DNA of 64,000 bases. It comes from BOG-932 sp965276835 (lineage in GTDB: Bacteria; Pseudomonadota; Alphaproteobacteria; BOG-932; Roseiterribacteraceae). Each line of letters starts with the position of its first letter. Within the stretch, counting starts at the first letter, position 1. The stretch lies in the NCBI GenBank assembly GCA_965276835.1, contig OZ255631.1:4464001-4528000 (forward strand). The letters run 5' to 3'. Positions 43,831 to 53,033 of this stretch are shown here, one piece after another. Both the position numbers and the translations under genes were made by a program. Under the pieces are notes generated by a model. It did no database searches. It saw nothing but the letters and a program-made list of their open reading frames with translations, and was not told the origin of the DNA.

Positions 43831-44294
43831 CAGACTCTCGTTTCACGCATCTGTTTGATGGCGTCGCGCGCCAACTGATCGACCCGGTCGTTTTCCGGAT
43901 GGCCGGAATGACCTTTGACCCACAACCAATCGATCTTGTGCAGCAGGGCAGCCGCTTCAAGCCGCTGCCACAGCTCTTTGTTCTTGACCGGTTTCTTGTC
44001 CGCTGTCAGCCAGTTCTTGGCCTTCCAGCCCTTCAGCCACTTGGTGATGCCGTCCTTCACATAGGTGCTGTCGGTATGAAGTTTCACCTGCGACGGCCGC
44101 CTCAACGCCTCCAGGGCGGAAATCGCGCCCATCAACTCCATGCGGTTGTTGGTGGTCAGCGCCTCGCCGCCCGACAGTTCCTTCTCAACCGCGCCATAGC
44201 GCAGCAGCGCGCCCCAGCCTCCGGGCCCGGGATTGCCGCTGCACGCCCCGTCGGTGAAGATTTCGACGGTCGCCATGTCCGGTTTCTCGCTCAT
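43830..44294 (-). CDS. rnhA: Ribonuclease HI
   Basis: The 154-residue enzyme removes RNA from RNA-DNA hybrids. The acidic active site is D15 (IFTDGACSGNPGPGG), E in NNRMELM, D in HTDSTYV and D in ENDRVDQLA. Both ends overlap neighbours: its ATG overlaps the thrB stop and its stop overlaps the aminopeptidase start. ATG 44276 is an alternative start. Confidence 0.95.
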   Translation of the reverse strand: MSEKPDMATVEIFTDGACSGNPGPGGWGALLRYGAVEKELSGGEALTTNNRMELMGAISALEALRRPSQVKLHTDSTYVKDGITKWLKGWKAKNWLTADKKPVKNKELWQRLEAAALLHKIDWLWVKGHSGHPENDRVDQLARDAIKQMRETRV

Positions 44295-45256
44295 GTCGCC
44301 CCGTAATCGGCGACGGAGCGGACCGAGCGGTGAAACGCCAGTTTGCGGTAATATTCCAACGGGTTCTTCTTTTTGACGAGCGCGCCGGGCGGGTGGTTGA
44401 TCCAGTCGTAAAGCCGGGTCAGCAGGAAACGCAGCGCCGCGCCGCGCGCCAGGGTCGGCAGGGCGGCCAGTTCGGCGTCGTTCAGCTTGCGCACCGCCTG
44501 GTACGCGTTGATAAGCGCCCGTCCATGCCCCGGCATGAACGCGCCGTCCGGGTCGAAACACCAGGCGTTCAGGCAGATGGCGACGTCATATGCCAGCGCG
44601 TCGGTGCAGGCGAAATAGAAGTCGATGAACCCAGTCAGCCTGTCGCCCGAAAAGAACACATTGTCGGGAAACAGGTCGGCATGGATCGTGCCGCGCGGCA
44701 GGTCTTTCGGCCAATTGGCCTCCAGGAACGACAATTCCGACCCGATGGTCTTCGCCATGCGCGGCTGCACCAAATCGGAGGTGACCGGATCGATCCGGTT
44801 GGCCAGCGGCCGCCAGTCCTTGATCGACAAATTGTTGGGCCGGGTCATCGCGAAATCGGCGCCGGCCTGGTGGAACTCGCCCAGGGCCTTGCCCAAAGCG
44901 GCGCAATGGCCGGGGTTGATGCGGCGCGGCCACATGCCGTTCAGGAAGGTCACGATCGCGGCAGGCCGCCCCGCCAGGGTGCGCAAGGCGATGCCGTCGC
45001 GGGCATGGACCGGCGTCGGGCAGGTGAAACCGGTGGCGGCGATATGCTCCATCAGCCCCAGGAAATAGGGCAGGTCGCCCGCGTTCACCCGCTTCTCATA
45101 CAGCGTCAGGATGAACGGCCCTTTTTCCGTGACGATCAGGAAATTGGAATTCTCGACACCTTCCGCGATGCCCTTGCACGACAGCATCGCGCCCAGATCG
45201 TAGGCGGCGATAAAATCGCGCAGTTCGTCGTCGGTGACTTCCGTGTAGACGGCCAC
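44291..45256 (-). CDS. thrB: Homoserine kinase (type II, APH family)
   Basis: The 321-residue protein is the aminoglycoside-phosphotransferase-like homoserine kinase of Alphaproteobacteria. SCKGIAEGVENSNFLIVT near residue 26, TIHADLFPDNVFF near 190 (catalytic Asp) and GFIDFYFACTDALAYDVAI near 210 match the family. It phosphorylates homoserine in threonine synthesis. It directly follows aroC and precedes rnhA, overlapping both within a few bases. Confidence 0.92.
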   Translation of the reverse strand: MAVYTEVTDDELRDFIAAYDLGAMLSCKGIAEGVENSNFLIVTEKGPFILTLYEKRVNAGDLPYFLGLMEHIAATGFTCPTPVHARDGIALRTLAGRPAAIVTFLNGMWPRRINPGHCAALGKALGEFHQAGADFAMTRPNNLSIKDWRPLANRIDPVTSDLVQPRMAKTIGSELSFLEANWPKDLPRGTIHADLFPDNVFFSGDRLTGFIDFYFACTDALAYDVAICLNAWCFDPDGAFMPGHGRALINAYQAVRKLNDAELAALPTLARGAALRFLLTRLYDWINHPPGALVKKKNPLEYYRKLAFHRSVRSVADYGAT

Positions 45257-46327
45257 TTAACGGCCCAGCGTGCGGTGACGCAACAAATGGTCGGCCAGCA
45301 CGATCGCCATCATCGCCTCGCCGACCGGCACCGCGCGGATGCCGACGCACGGGTCGTGGCGGCCCTTGGTCTGGATGTCCCGATCATGACCCGATGTATC
45401 GACCGTTTTGCGCGGCGTCAGGATCGAACTGGTCGGCTTGACGGCGAAGCGGACGACGACGTCCTGGCCGGTGGCGATGCCGCCCTGGATGCCGCCGGCA
45501 TGGTTGCTGGCGAAGCTGACCTTGCCGTCCTGCATCCGCATCTCGTCGGCGTTCTGTTCGCCCGACAGCAAGGCCGCGCCGAAGCCCTCGCCGATCTCAA
45601 CGCCCTTGACCGCGTTGATGCTCATCATCGCGGCCGCCAGATCGCTGTCCAGCTTGCCATAGATCGGCTCGCCCAGCCCGGCGGGCACGCCCGATGCCGT
45701 GATCTCGATAATCGCGCCGACCGACGATCCGGCCTTGCGCGTGCGGTCCAGCAACGCCGTCCATTCGTCGACCATGCCGGGGTCGGGGCAGAAGAACGGG
45801 TTGTCGTCGATGGCGGCGTCGGCCCAGCGAGACCGGTCGATCTTCGTGTCGCCGATCTGGATCAGCGCCCCGCGGATGGCGATGCCGTCGCCCAGCACCT
45901 TGCGCGCGACCGCGCCGGCGGCGACCCGGCTGGCGGTTTCGCGCGCCGACGAGCGGCCACCGCCGCGATAATCGCGGATGCCGTATTTCGCCATATAGGC
46001 ATAATCGGCATGGCCCGGACGAAACGTGTCCTTGATGTCGCCATAGTCTTTCGACCGCTGATCGACATTCTCGATCATCAGGCTGATCGGCGTGCCCGTG
46101 GTCTTGCCCTCGAACGTGCCGGACAGGATTTTGACCGCGTCCGGCTCCTGCCGCTGGGTGACGAAGCGCGACCCGCCGGGGGCGCGTTTGTCGAGATAAG
46201 GCTGGATGTCGGTTTCGCTGAGCGCGATCAGCGGCGGCACGCCGTCGACCACGCAGCCGATCGCCGGACCGTGGCTTTCGCCCCAGCTGGTGAAGCGGAA
46301 TATCTGGCCGAAGCTGTTGCCGGCCAC
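45257..46327 (-). CDS. aroC: Chorismate synthase
   Basis: The 356-residue enzyme makes chorismate from EPSP, the last shared step of aromatic amino-acid synthesis, with reduced FMN. The three signatures are present: GESHGPAIGCVVDG near residue 16, FRPGHADYAYMAKYGIRDYRGGGRSSARET near 102-131, and GIRAVPVGEAM near 332. The stop is adjacent to the thrB start. It follows fabI by four bases. Confidence 0.96.
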   Translation of the reverse strand: MAGNSFGQIFRFTSWGESHGPAIGCVVDGVPPLIALSETDIQPYLDKRAPGGSRFVTQRQEPDAVKILSGTFEGKTTGTPISLMIENVDQRSKDYGDIKDTFRPGHADYAYMAKYGIRDYRGGGRSSARETASRVAAGAVARKVLGDGIAIRGALIQIGDTKIDRSRWADAAIDDNPFFCPDPGMVDEWTALLDRTRKAGSSVGAIIEITASGVPAGLGEPIYGKLDSDLAAAMMSINAVKGVEIGEGFGAALLSGEQNADEMRMQDGKVSFASNHAGGIQGGIATGQDVVVRFAVKPTSSILTPRKTVDTSGHDRDIQTKGRHDPCVGIRAVPVGEAMMAIVLADHLLRHRTLGR

Positions 46328-46331
46328 GGTG

Positions 46332-47219
46332 TCAGGATTCTGTGGTGGGAACGACGCCCCGGTCGACCAGGCCTTGCAGCAGGACCGCGGCCTCGGCGGC
46401 GGCCTCGACCGTCACCATGCCGACCGTGTTGTATCCGGAATCGACATACTGAATCTGCCCGGTCACGCCCGACCCCAGGTCGGACAGCAGAAACAGGGCG
46501 GCGTTGCCGACATCCTCGATCGTCACGTTACGCTGAAGCGGAGCGTTCAGCTCGTTCCAGCGCAGGATGACCCGGAAATCGCCGATGCCGCTGGCGGCCA
46601 GCGTCTTCACCGGACCGGCGGAGATTGCGTTCACGCGGATATTGTCGGCGCCCAGGTCGGCCGCGAGATAGCGCACGGACGCTTCCAAAGCCGCCTTGGC
46701 GACGCCCATCACGTTGTAATGCGGCATGACCCGCTCAGCGCCGAGATAGGACAAGGTCAAGATGCTGCCGCCCTTTTTCATCAGCGGCGCGGCGCGCTGG
46801 GTGACGGCGGTGAAGGAATAGGCGGAGATGTCGAGCGCCAGATGAAACCCGGCCCGGGACGTCTTGGTATATCCGCCCTTCAGATCTTCCTTGTCGGCAT
46901 AACCGATGGCGTGAACCACGAAGTCCAGCTCACCCCATTCGGCGGCAATCTTCGCGAACAGCGCGTCCAGGCTGGCGTCGTCGCCGACATCGCACGGTTC
47001 GACGAAGGTCGACCCGACGGACTCGGCCAGCGGTTTCACGCGTTTGCCCAATGCCTCTCCCTGATAAGAGAAGGCCAGTTGGGCGCCATGCTGGGCGGCG
47101 ATCGAGGCGATGCCCCATGCCAGGGAACGATCGTTGGCGACGCCCATGATCAGCCCGCGCTTACCCGCCATCAGTGGGTTAGGTCCGGCGCCTGAAGCGC
47201 CCGATGCCGGTGTGTTCAT
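46332..47219 (-). CDS. fabI: Enoyl-ACP reductase FabI
   Basis: The 295-residue protein is FabI, the NADH-dependent enoyl-ACP reductase that ends each cycle of fatty-acid elongation. GVANDRSLAWGIA near residue 27 is the cofactor loop. SYLGAERVMPHYNVMGVAK near 160 carries the Tyr-x9-Tyr-x6-Lys catalytic set, and GPVKTLAASGI near 200 is the flexible loop. The N-terminal 17 residues before MAGKRG are extra and disordered-looking; ATG 47169 (MAGKRG) is a possible alternative start. Confidence 0.95.
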   Translation of the reverse strand: MNTPASGASGAGPNPLMAGKRGLIMGVANDRSLAWGIASIAAQHGAQLAFSYQGEALGKRVKPLAESVGSTFVEPCDVGDDASLDALFAKIAAEWGELDFVVHAIGYADKEDLKGGYTKTSRAGFHLALDISAYSFTAVTQRAAPLMKKGGSILTLSYLGAERVMPHYNVMGVAKAALEASVRYLAADLGADNIRVNAISAGPVKTLAASGIGDFRVILRWNELNAPLQRNVTIEDVGNAALFLLSDLGSGVTGQIQYVDSGYNTVGMVTVEAAAEAAVLLQGLVDRGVVPTTES

Positions 47220-47320
47220 TTGGATATGCAGCTATTTTTGATACGGAAAATCCTAGCGATCCACCCTACATCATCCGTGAACTGTCTTCCAAGCGGGCGT
47301 GTCGCAGGTGGTTTTTTCGA

Positions 47321-47695
47321 TCACCCGACGATCTGCCAGGTTCCGTCCGATTGCCGGCAGGCGGTGCCGTGGCTCGTGGTGGGGGCTTCCTTCGATTCGC
47401 CGATCGCCTGGGTGAATTCGCGGCAATAGGTTTCGTCGGCTTTTTGATAGGCTTTGGCCGGGGTCACCTGCACCTGATAGTCGCCGCTTGGGGTGGTCCA
47501 ACTGGTGGTCTGTCCGGAGAGCGAGGTTTCCATCGCCTGGTTGAATTTTTCCGCGACGAACGCCTTATCGGCGTCGTTCAGCGACTGCGTCGCCACGGCT
47601 GCCGCGATCGGCGGCCTGTTCGGCGCCGAAGTCGGGCTGCTGGCGCATCCGCCCAAGATCATCAAACCAACCAGCGCGAGCGACTGGACCTTCAT
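47321..47695 (-). CDS. Small lipoprotein, 17 kDa surface-antigen-like
   Basis: The 124-residue protein has a lipoprotein signal ending LGGC17, so it is lipid-anchored. The mature part has a low-complexity linker, then a domain with YCREFTQAIGE and HGTACRQSDGTWQIV. The two Cys and the ending DGTWQIV match the small 17 kDa surface-antigen-like lipoproteins of Alphaproteobacteria. Function is unknown. It lies divergent from pdxH. Confidence 0.8.
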   Translation of the reverse strand: MKVQSLALVGLMILGGCASSPTSAPNRPPIAAAVATQSLNDADKAFVAEKFNQAMETSLSGQTTSWTTPSGDYQVQVTPAKAYQKADETYCREFTQAIGESKEAPTTSHGTACRQSDGTWQIVG

Positions 47696-47819
47696 CTATC
47701 CCACCTTGATCTTGGCGAGCCGGCCCGCCTGGGTTGCGATTCGTTGTACTGTCCGGTTTGCTACACCAGATTCCACCGCGCAAGCCAGTTTTCGCGCAGT
47801 ATTCAATAAGGCCGCCGTC

Positions 47820-48410
47820 ATGGATGAAATTCGCACCCGCGATCCGATCGAGTTGTTCCGCGAATGGTTCGCCGAGGCCGAGGCCAAGGAGCCGAACGAC
47901 GCCAACGCGGTATGCCTGGCGACCGTCGGCGCAACCGGGGCGCCATCCGCGCGGATGGTGCTGCTGAAAGGCCTGAATGCGCGCGGTTTCGCCTTCTACA
48001 CCAACCTGGAAAGCCGCAAGGGGGGCGAGCTGCATGCCAACCCGCATGCCGCGCTCTGTTTCCATTGGAAGTCGATCCGCAAACAGGTGCGCGTCGAAGG
48101 GCCGGTCGAACCGGTTACGGAGGCGGAGGCCGACGCCTATTTCCACAGCCGCGCCCGAGTCAGCCAGATCGGCGCGGCTGCATCGGACCAGTCGCGGCCG
48201 CTGGCCAGCCGCGCAACGCTGGAGGCGCGGGTCGCCGAGATCGAGGCGGACTTGGCGGGCGCCGAGGTTCCCCGGCCGCCCAACTGGTCCGGATTCCGCG
48301 TTGTGCCGCACACGATCGAATTCTGGAAAGACGGCGCCTTCCGCCTGCACGACCGCATTTTATTCATACGCGAGGGTATGGATTGGCGCACGGAGCGGCT
48401 GTATCCTTGA
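47820..48410 (+). CDS. pdxH: Pyridoxamine 5'-phosphate oxidase
   Basis: The 196-residue flavoprotein oxidises pyridoxine or pyridoxamine phosphate to pyridoxal phosphate. RMVLLKGLNARGFAFYTN binds FMN, SIRKQVRVEGPVE and YFHSRARVSQIGAAAS ... SRPLASR are conserved, and the C-terminal WRTERLYP is the family hallmark. ATG 47820 gives the usual length; the longer upstream frame reads into the lipoprotein promoter. Confidence 0.96.
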   Translation: MDEIRTRDPIELFREWFAEAEAKEPNDANAVCLATVGATGAPSARMVLLKGLNARGFAFYTNLESRKGGELHANPHAALCFHWKSIRKQVRVEGPVEPVTEAEADAYFHSRARVSQIGAAASDQSRPLASRATLEARVAEIEADLAGAEVPRPPNWSGFRVVPHTIEFWKDGAFRLHDRILFIREGMDWRTERLYP

Positions 48411-48452
48411 ACACATAGTTCGCGCTCAAGTCGAAAAAAACGGGGAAGCAGC

Positions 48453-49451
48453 ATGATCGATTCCGAAGGCACGGTTCACTTCGACAACCGCACCATCAAG
48501 GTGCCGCCGACGATTAGCCCCGAGGCGCAGAAATATCTCGCGACCTCCCCCTTCGGCGACACGCTGCCGACCTTCGACGGGCACGTGCCGGCCTGGGCGA
48601 TGCGCGATCAGCTCGACGCCGGGCTGGTGGCGTTGGGCGAGGCGATGAAATCGGTCTATCCGGTCGATGTCGAAACGGTCCAGATCGCCGGCATCACCTG
48701 CTATTGGGTGCGGCCGAAAGAGATTGCGCCGGAAAACCGCGACAAGGTTCTGATCAACCTGCACGGCGGCGCCTTCGTGCTGGGCCACGGATCGCTGGTC
48801 GAGGCGATCCCGGTCGCCAATGTGGGCAAGATCGCGGTGCTGGCGGTCGATTACCGCTTGGCGCCCGAATTTCCTTTCCCCGCTGCGATCGACGATTGCG
48901 TCGCGGTCTATCGCGAGATCGTTAAGACCTACAAGCCGGCCAATATCGGCGTCTATGGCGCGTCCGCAGGCGGCACGCTGACGGCGCAGCTACAGGCCCG
49001 CATCCTGGCTGATGGCCTGCCCTCCCCGGCGGCGCTCGGCGTCTTCACCTGCACCGCCGATTTCGACGAAATGGGCGATTCGGCCCAGATCTTTTCCGTC
49101 GCCGGCTTCTGGGGCGAGATCGCGCCGGGCATGGACCACCCGTCCAGTGAGCTCGGCTCCTATCGCGGCACGTGGGACCGAAAAGACCCGCTGCTGTCGC
49201 CGATCCACGCCGACCTGGCGAAATTCCCGCCGACCCTGCTGATCGCCGGCACCCGCGATGCGGTGCTCAGCTCCACCTGCTTGTTCCACCGCGCCTTGCG
49301 CCGCGCCGGGGCGGATGCGGAACTCTTCATCTTCGAGGCGATGCCGCATGCCCACTGGTACACCTTCTACCTGCCGGAATCGCATGAAGTGATCGAGATC
49401 ACCGTGCGGTTCTTCAAGGAGCGGCTGGGGAAACCTGCTGGAGGACAGTGA
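48453..49451 (+). CDS. Alpha/beta hydrolase (HSL family esterase)
   Basis: The 332-residue protein is a hormone-sensitive-lipase-type esterase. HGGAFVLG near residue 104 is the oxyanion-hole motif, and the Ser is in GASAGG near 172. The Asp is in AGTRDAVLS near 270 and the His in MPHAHWY near 300. Substrates are probably short-chain esters. No signal peptide is visible. It follows pdxH by 42 bases and could share its transcript. Confidence 0.9.
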   Translation: MIDSEGTVHFDNRTIKVPPTISPEAQKYLATSPFGDTLPTFDGHVPAWAMRDQLDAGLVALGEAMKSVYPVDVETVQIAGITCYWVRPKEIAPENRDKVLINLHGGAFVLGHGSLVEAIPVANVGKIAVLAVDYRLAPEFPFPAAIDDCVAVYREIVKTYKPANIGVYGASAGGTLTAQLQARILADGLPSPAALGVFTCTADFDEMGDSAQIFSVAGFWGEIAPGMDHPSSELGSYRGTWDRKDPLLSPIHADLAKFPPTLLIAGTRDAVLSSTCLFHRALRRAGADAELFIFEAMPHAHWYTFYLPESHEVIEITVRFFKERLGKPAGGQ

Positions 49452-49648
49452 AGCGGCGTATGTTTGACTGAGTAAAACGACTTGCACAATCAGGGTAAAC
49501 GGACCACATTTTCTATTGTTAGTTCCAATGAGTGGCTACGAACGCCGCCGTCGAAACAGAAGGTACTTCGATATGCAGCTCATTCGCGAAGGCTGGGGTG
49601 ACTGAGAATTCTAGGGATTCCAGCGCTTACAGTTGATCAGATTCAGAG

Positions 49649-49680
49649 GTATGGCCTCTTCTTTCAAGGAGGGGCCATAC
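49649..49680 (+). other. Ten-base hairpin in the leader or 5' coding part of the DUF4760-like gene
   Basis: GTATGGCCTC (49649-49658) pairs with GGGGCCATAC (49671-49680), with one G-U pair and a 12-base loop that contains AAGGA. No T tract follows, so it is not a normal terminator. It overlaps the reading frame that continues into the next gene. Confidence 0.5.
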
Positions 49681-49697
49681 TTGTATCTGCTGCGGGG

Positions 49698-50114
49698 TTG
49701 ATTTGGACTCAGAGGGTAAATCGATCGATCGCGCGGAAACGGGCTACGATCGACATGCTATTGATGGATTTCACAAACGCGACGGTAATTGGAGAGCGGA
49801 TCACTTTTGTGGGTGCTCGCGCAGCCGGAAGCTTGGTGAAATGGGCAGATCCGCAATACGCCAACACATCTGAGCGTCGGGCAATTCGCATGGTCTTGAA
49901 CCAAGCCGAATTCGTCGCTGTTGGGATTAAGGAGGGTACCCTTGACGGGCCGCTCTATAAGCGCTCTTGGCGTTCGACTTATATTAAAGATTGGGTCGAT
50001 CTAAAACCATTCGTGATGGAAATAAGGCGGCTGACCGGAATCTCGACTCTGTATTGCGAGTATGAGGCTTTAGTTCGGAAATGGGCCGCGAGAGCCGAAA
50101 AAAAGAACATTTAG
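49698..50114 (+). CDS. DUF4760-like protein, start codon unclear
   Basis: The 138 residues from TTG 49698 contain RKRATIDMLLMDFTN, NQAEFVAVGIKEGTLDGPLYKRSWRSTYIKDW, and a C-terminal charged helix, a layout resembling DUF4760 proteins of unknown function. The same frame is open from 49602 and codes for an N-terminal hydrophobic segment (LFFQGGAILVSAAGLIW), so the true start is probably upstream, but no ATG or GTG exists in frame there; CTG 49602 with GGGGTGA just before it is the best candidate. GC is low (30/60 at 49741-49800, 25/60 at 49981-50040) compared with neighbours, suggesting acquisition. Confidence 0.6.
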   Translation: MIWTQRVNRSIARKRATIDMLLMDFTNATVIGERITFVGARAAGSLVKWADPQYANTSERRAIRMVLNQAEFVAVGIKEGTLDGPLYKRSWRSTYIKDWVDLKPFVMEIRRLTGISTLYCEYEALVRKWAARAEKKNI

Positions 50115-50221
50115 ATCTCCGGGCATCTTCGCTGCATGCAGATCGAAGGTGGGTCATATTGAGAACGTGATCGGAACGTATTAGGTTCTACGGGTCGTAG
50201 CTCTGACCCTGTGATCCGTTC

Positions 50222-51445
50222 ATGGAACTCAAAGACAAGCTTTCCATCCTTGCCGACGCGGCGAAATACGACGCGTCCTGCGCGTCCAGCGGGGCGGATA
50301 AGCGCAATTCGCTGGGCGGCACGGGGGTCGGTTCGACCGAGGGGATGGGCATTTGCCATTCCTACACGCCGGATGGACGCTGCGTGTCGTTGCTCAAGAT
50401 ATTGCTGACCAACGCCTGCATCTATGACTGTCTCTATTGCATCAACCGCTCGTCCTCGAACGTACGGCGGGCGCGGTTTTCGACCGATGAGGTCGTGCGG
50501 CTGACGCTCGGCTTCTATAAGCGGAATTATATCGAGGGGCTGTTCCTGTCTTCGGGCATCATCAAGAGCCCGGACTACACGATGGAATGCCTGGTCGACG
50601 TGGTGCGGACGTTGCGGGAAGTGCACCACTTTCGCGGCTATATTCATCTGAAGACGATCCCGAATGCCGACGAACGGCTGCTGGCGGCGGCCGGGTTGTA
50701 TGCCGACCGGCTCAGCGTCAATGTCGAACTGCCCAAGGCGGAAAGTCTGAACCGGCTGGCGCCGCGCAAGGATATCCGCGAAATCCGCCGCGCGATGGGG
50801 CAGATGCGCGCGCGCATCGACGAGGCCAAGGCGGAAAAGTCCGCGCCGCGCTTCGCCCAGGCCGGGCAATCGACCCAGATGATCGTCGGCGCGGACGGGG
50901 CGGACGATCAGGCGATCCTGGACACCAGCGTCAATCTCTACGGCGCCTATCGCCTGAAGCGGGTCTATTACTCGGCCTTCAGCCCGATTCCGGATTCCAG
51001 CGCTTTCCTGCCGCTGAAGCCCGCGCCGCTGATCCGCGAGAACCGGCTTTATCAGGCCGATTGGCTGCTGCGGTTTTATGGCTTCGGGTTGGACGAGATC
51101 GTCGCCGGCGGCGAGGACGGGATGCTCAATCTCGACATCGACCCAAAGCTTGCATGGGCGCTGAAACACCGCGAGCGGTTCCCGCTCGATATCAACCTGG
51201 CCCCGCGCGATGAGTTGCTGCGCGTGCCTGGGCTGGGCGTGCGCAATGTCGACAGGATCATTGCGTCGCGCCGCGTCCGGGCGTTGCGGCTGGACGATCT
51301 GGCGCGGCTCAAGGTGCCGCTGCGCAAGGTCAGACCCTTTGTGATCCTGCCCGACCATCGCCCGACACGTTTGATCGACCGGCAGGATTTGCTGGGCCTG
51401 ATCAAGCCGGTAAAGGCCCAGCAACTGACCCTGTCTTTTGCCTGA
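50222..51445 (+). CDS. Radical SAM protein linked to UdgX (putative DNA modification/repair)
   Basis: The 407-residue protein belongs to the radical SAM family always found next to a UDG-like protein (rSAM linked to UDG). The cluster motif is CIYDCLYC near residue 66, preceded by SLLKILLTNA. KTIPNADERLL and NVELPKAESL continue the TIM barrel. The C-terminus has a helix-hairpin-helix-like region (RVPGLGVRNVDRIIASR), as in DNA-binding proteins. Its stop lies inside the start region of the next gene. The reaction is unknown. Confidence 0.88.
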   Translation: MELKDKLSILADAAKYDASCASSGADKRNSLGGTGVGSTEGMGICHSYTPDGRCVSLLKILLTNACIYDCLYCINRSSSNVRRARFSTDEVVRLTLGFYKRNYIEGLFLSSGIIKSPDYTMECLVDVVRTLREVHHFRGYIHLKTIPNADERLLAAAGLYADRLSVNVELPKAESLNRLAPRKDIREIRRAMGQMRARIDEAKAEKSAPRFAQAGQSTQMIVGADGADDQAILDTSVNLYGAYRLKRVYYSAFSPIPDSSAFLPLKPAPLIRENRLYQADWLLRFYGFGLDEIVAGGEDGMLNLDIDPKLAWALKHRERFPLDINLAPRDELLRVPGLGVRNVDRIIASRRVRALRLDDLARLKVPLRKVRPFVILPDHRPTRLIDRQDLLGLIKPVKAQQLTLSFA

Positions 51446-52847
51446 TATCCTGCTCGACGGCCCGGCGGATTTTGCCGGCTGGCGCAAGGCGGCGCGCGGG
51501 CTGATCGCCCGCCGGATACCGCCGTCGGACATTACGTGGCGCACCGACGCGGCAACGGCGGACCTGTTCGCGCAGCCGCAGGCGGCCGATATCGCGCCCG
51601 CATCCGGCTTCGTGGTCCCCCGCGCCTTCATCGATCTGGCGGAGCAGGCGGCGCTGCACCGCGACGACGACAGGTTCACCTTGCTCTATCGCCTGCTGTG
51701 GCGCTTGCAGGCCGAACGCGGGCTGCTGGCGTTGGCCTCGGATCCTGATATCGCGCGGCTGGGGGCGTTGGCGCGGTCTGTCAGGCGCGACATTCACAAG
51801 ATGCACGCCTTCGTCCGGTTCCGTGTCGTCGGCACAGGCGAGGCGGAGCATTACGTCGCCTGGTATGAGCCCGACCATCACATCGTCGAGGCGGCGACGC
51901 CGTTCTTCATGCGCCGGTTCGCCACCTTGCGCTGGACCATCCTGACCCCGGAACGCTCCGCCGACTGGGACCGTTCAAATCTTGCCTTCGGGCCGGGCGC
52001 GTCGATCCACGATGCCCCCGCTGACGATTTGATGGAGGAGCTGTGGTGCGAATATTACGCCAGCATCTTCAACCCGGCGCGCCTAAATCCGGAGATGATG
52101 CGGTCGGAAATGCCGAAGCGGTTCTGGAAGAACTTGCCGGAGGCGGCGTCCATCGCTGGACTAATGGCCGGTGCGGACGCCCGGGTGCGGGAGATGGTCG
52201 CCGCCGCGCCGACCGAGCCGGTGCAGCGGCGCGGAGCCGACATGCCGGCCGCTAAGAAAGCGGCGCCCGCCGCGGGGTTGGAGGCGCTGCGTGAAGAGGC
52301 CGCTGGTTGCCGCGCCTGTCCGCTCTGGGGCCCGGCGACGCAGACCGTGTTCGGCGAAGGCCCGGAAAAGGCGCGCATCGTCTTCGTCGGCGAGCAGCCG
52401 GGCGATGTCGAGGATATCAGGGGCCGGCCCTTCGTCGGCCCGGCCGGGCAGCTGTTTGACCGCGCGCTGGGAGAGGCTGGGGTCGACCGCTCCAAGGTCT
52501 ATGTCACCAACGCCGTCAAGCATTTCAAGTTCGTCCCGCGCGGCAAGCGCCGTATCCATCAGAAGCCGAACAGCACCGAGATCAAGGCATGCCATCCCTG
52601 GCTAAGCCAAGAACTGGCGCTGATCGAGCCGGAACTGGTGGTGGCGCTGGGCGCGACCGCCGCGCAGGCCGTGTTCGGCAAGGCGATGGCGATCGGCGCC
52701 AATCGCGGCCGGCTGATCGACCATGACGGGCGCAAGGTGCTGGTGACGGTCCACCCGTCCTACCTTCTGCGCCTGCCGGACGAGGAAGCGAAGCACCGGG
52801 AATATGCCGCTTTCGTCGCCGACCTGAAGCTGGCGCGGGTTGGGTAG
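51438..52847 (+). CDS. udgX: DUF4130-UdgX fusion, uracil-DNA binding protein
   Basis: The 469-residue protein has an N-terminal DUF4130-type domain (about 1-250) and a C-terminal family 4-like uracil-DNA glycosylase domain. GEQPGD at 318-323 is the UDG active-site motif. KRRIH with H374 is the UdgX signature; that His forms a covalent bond with uracil-DNA in studied UdgX. C291 and C294 (CRACPLW) begin its [4Fe-4S] site. TTG 51438 is the start; it overlaps the radical SAM stop by eight bases, so the two are cotranslated and probably work together. Confidence 0.9.
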   Translation: MPDILLDGPADFAGWRKAARGLIARRIPPSDITWRTDAATADLFAQPQAADIAPASGFVVPRAFIDLAEQAALHRDDDRFTLLYRLLWRLQAERGLLALASDPDIARLGALARSVRRDIHKMHAFVRFRVVGTGEAEHYVAWYEPDHHIVEAATPFFMRRFATLRWTILTPERSADWDRSNLAFGPGASIHDAPADDLMEELWCEYYASIFNPARLNPEMMRSEMPKRFWKNLPEAASIAGLMAGADARVREMVAAAPTEPVQRRGADMPAAKKAAPAAGLEALREEAAGCRACPLWGPATQTVFGEGPEKARIVFVGEQPGDVEDIRGRPFVGPAGQLFDRALGEAGVDRSKVYVTNAVKHFKFVPRGKRRIHQKPNSTEIKACHPWLSQELALIEPELVVALGATAAQAVFGKAMAIGANRGRLIDHDGRKVLVTVHPSYLLRLPDEEAKHREYAAFVADLKLARVG

Positions 52848-53033
52848 GGGCAAGCTTTTATTAACCTGACCGCTTTCAAGCCAAACCGGTCGCCAGTCAC
52901 TCCCCCGAACAGCCTTTGCGGTTGCAGAAGAACCTCCGGAGAGGCCGGCCGCAACGTCGATCGGGTAGCGCGCAAGTTCCAGGCAAGGCGATATTTCGCG
53001 GGCACGAACCTTCCCCCGCCGTGTTAGTGCCGT

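Noticed and set aside
44330..46570. A 746-codon plus-strand frame opposite thrB and aroC
   Set aside because: It crosses several confident minus-strand genes and has shadow composition.
50173..50199. GGAAC followed by GTCGT as an EcfG promoter for the radical SAM gene
   Set aside because: The -10 part does not match CGTT at the right spacing.
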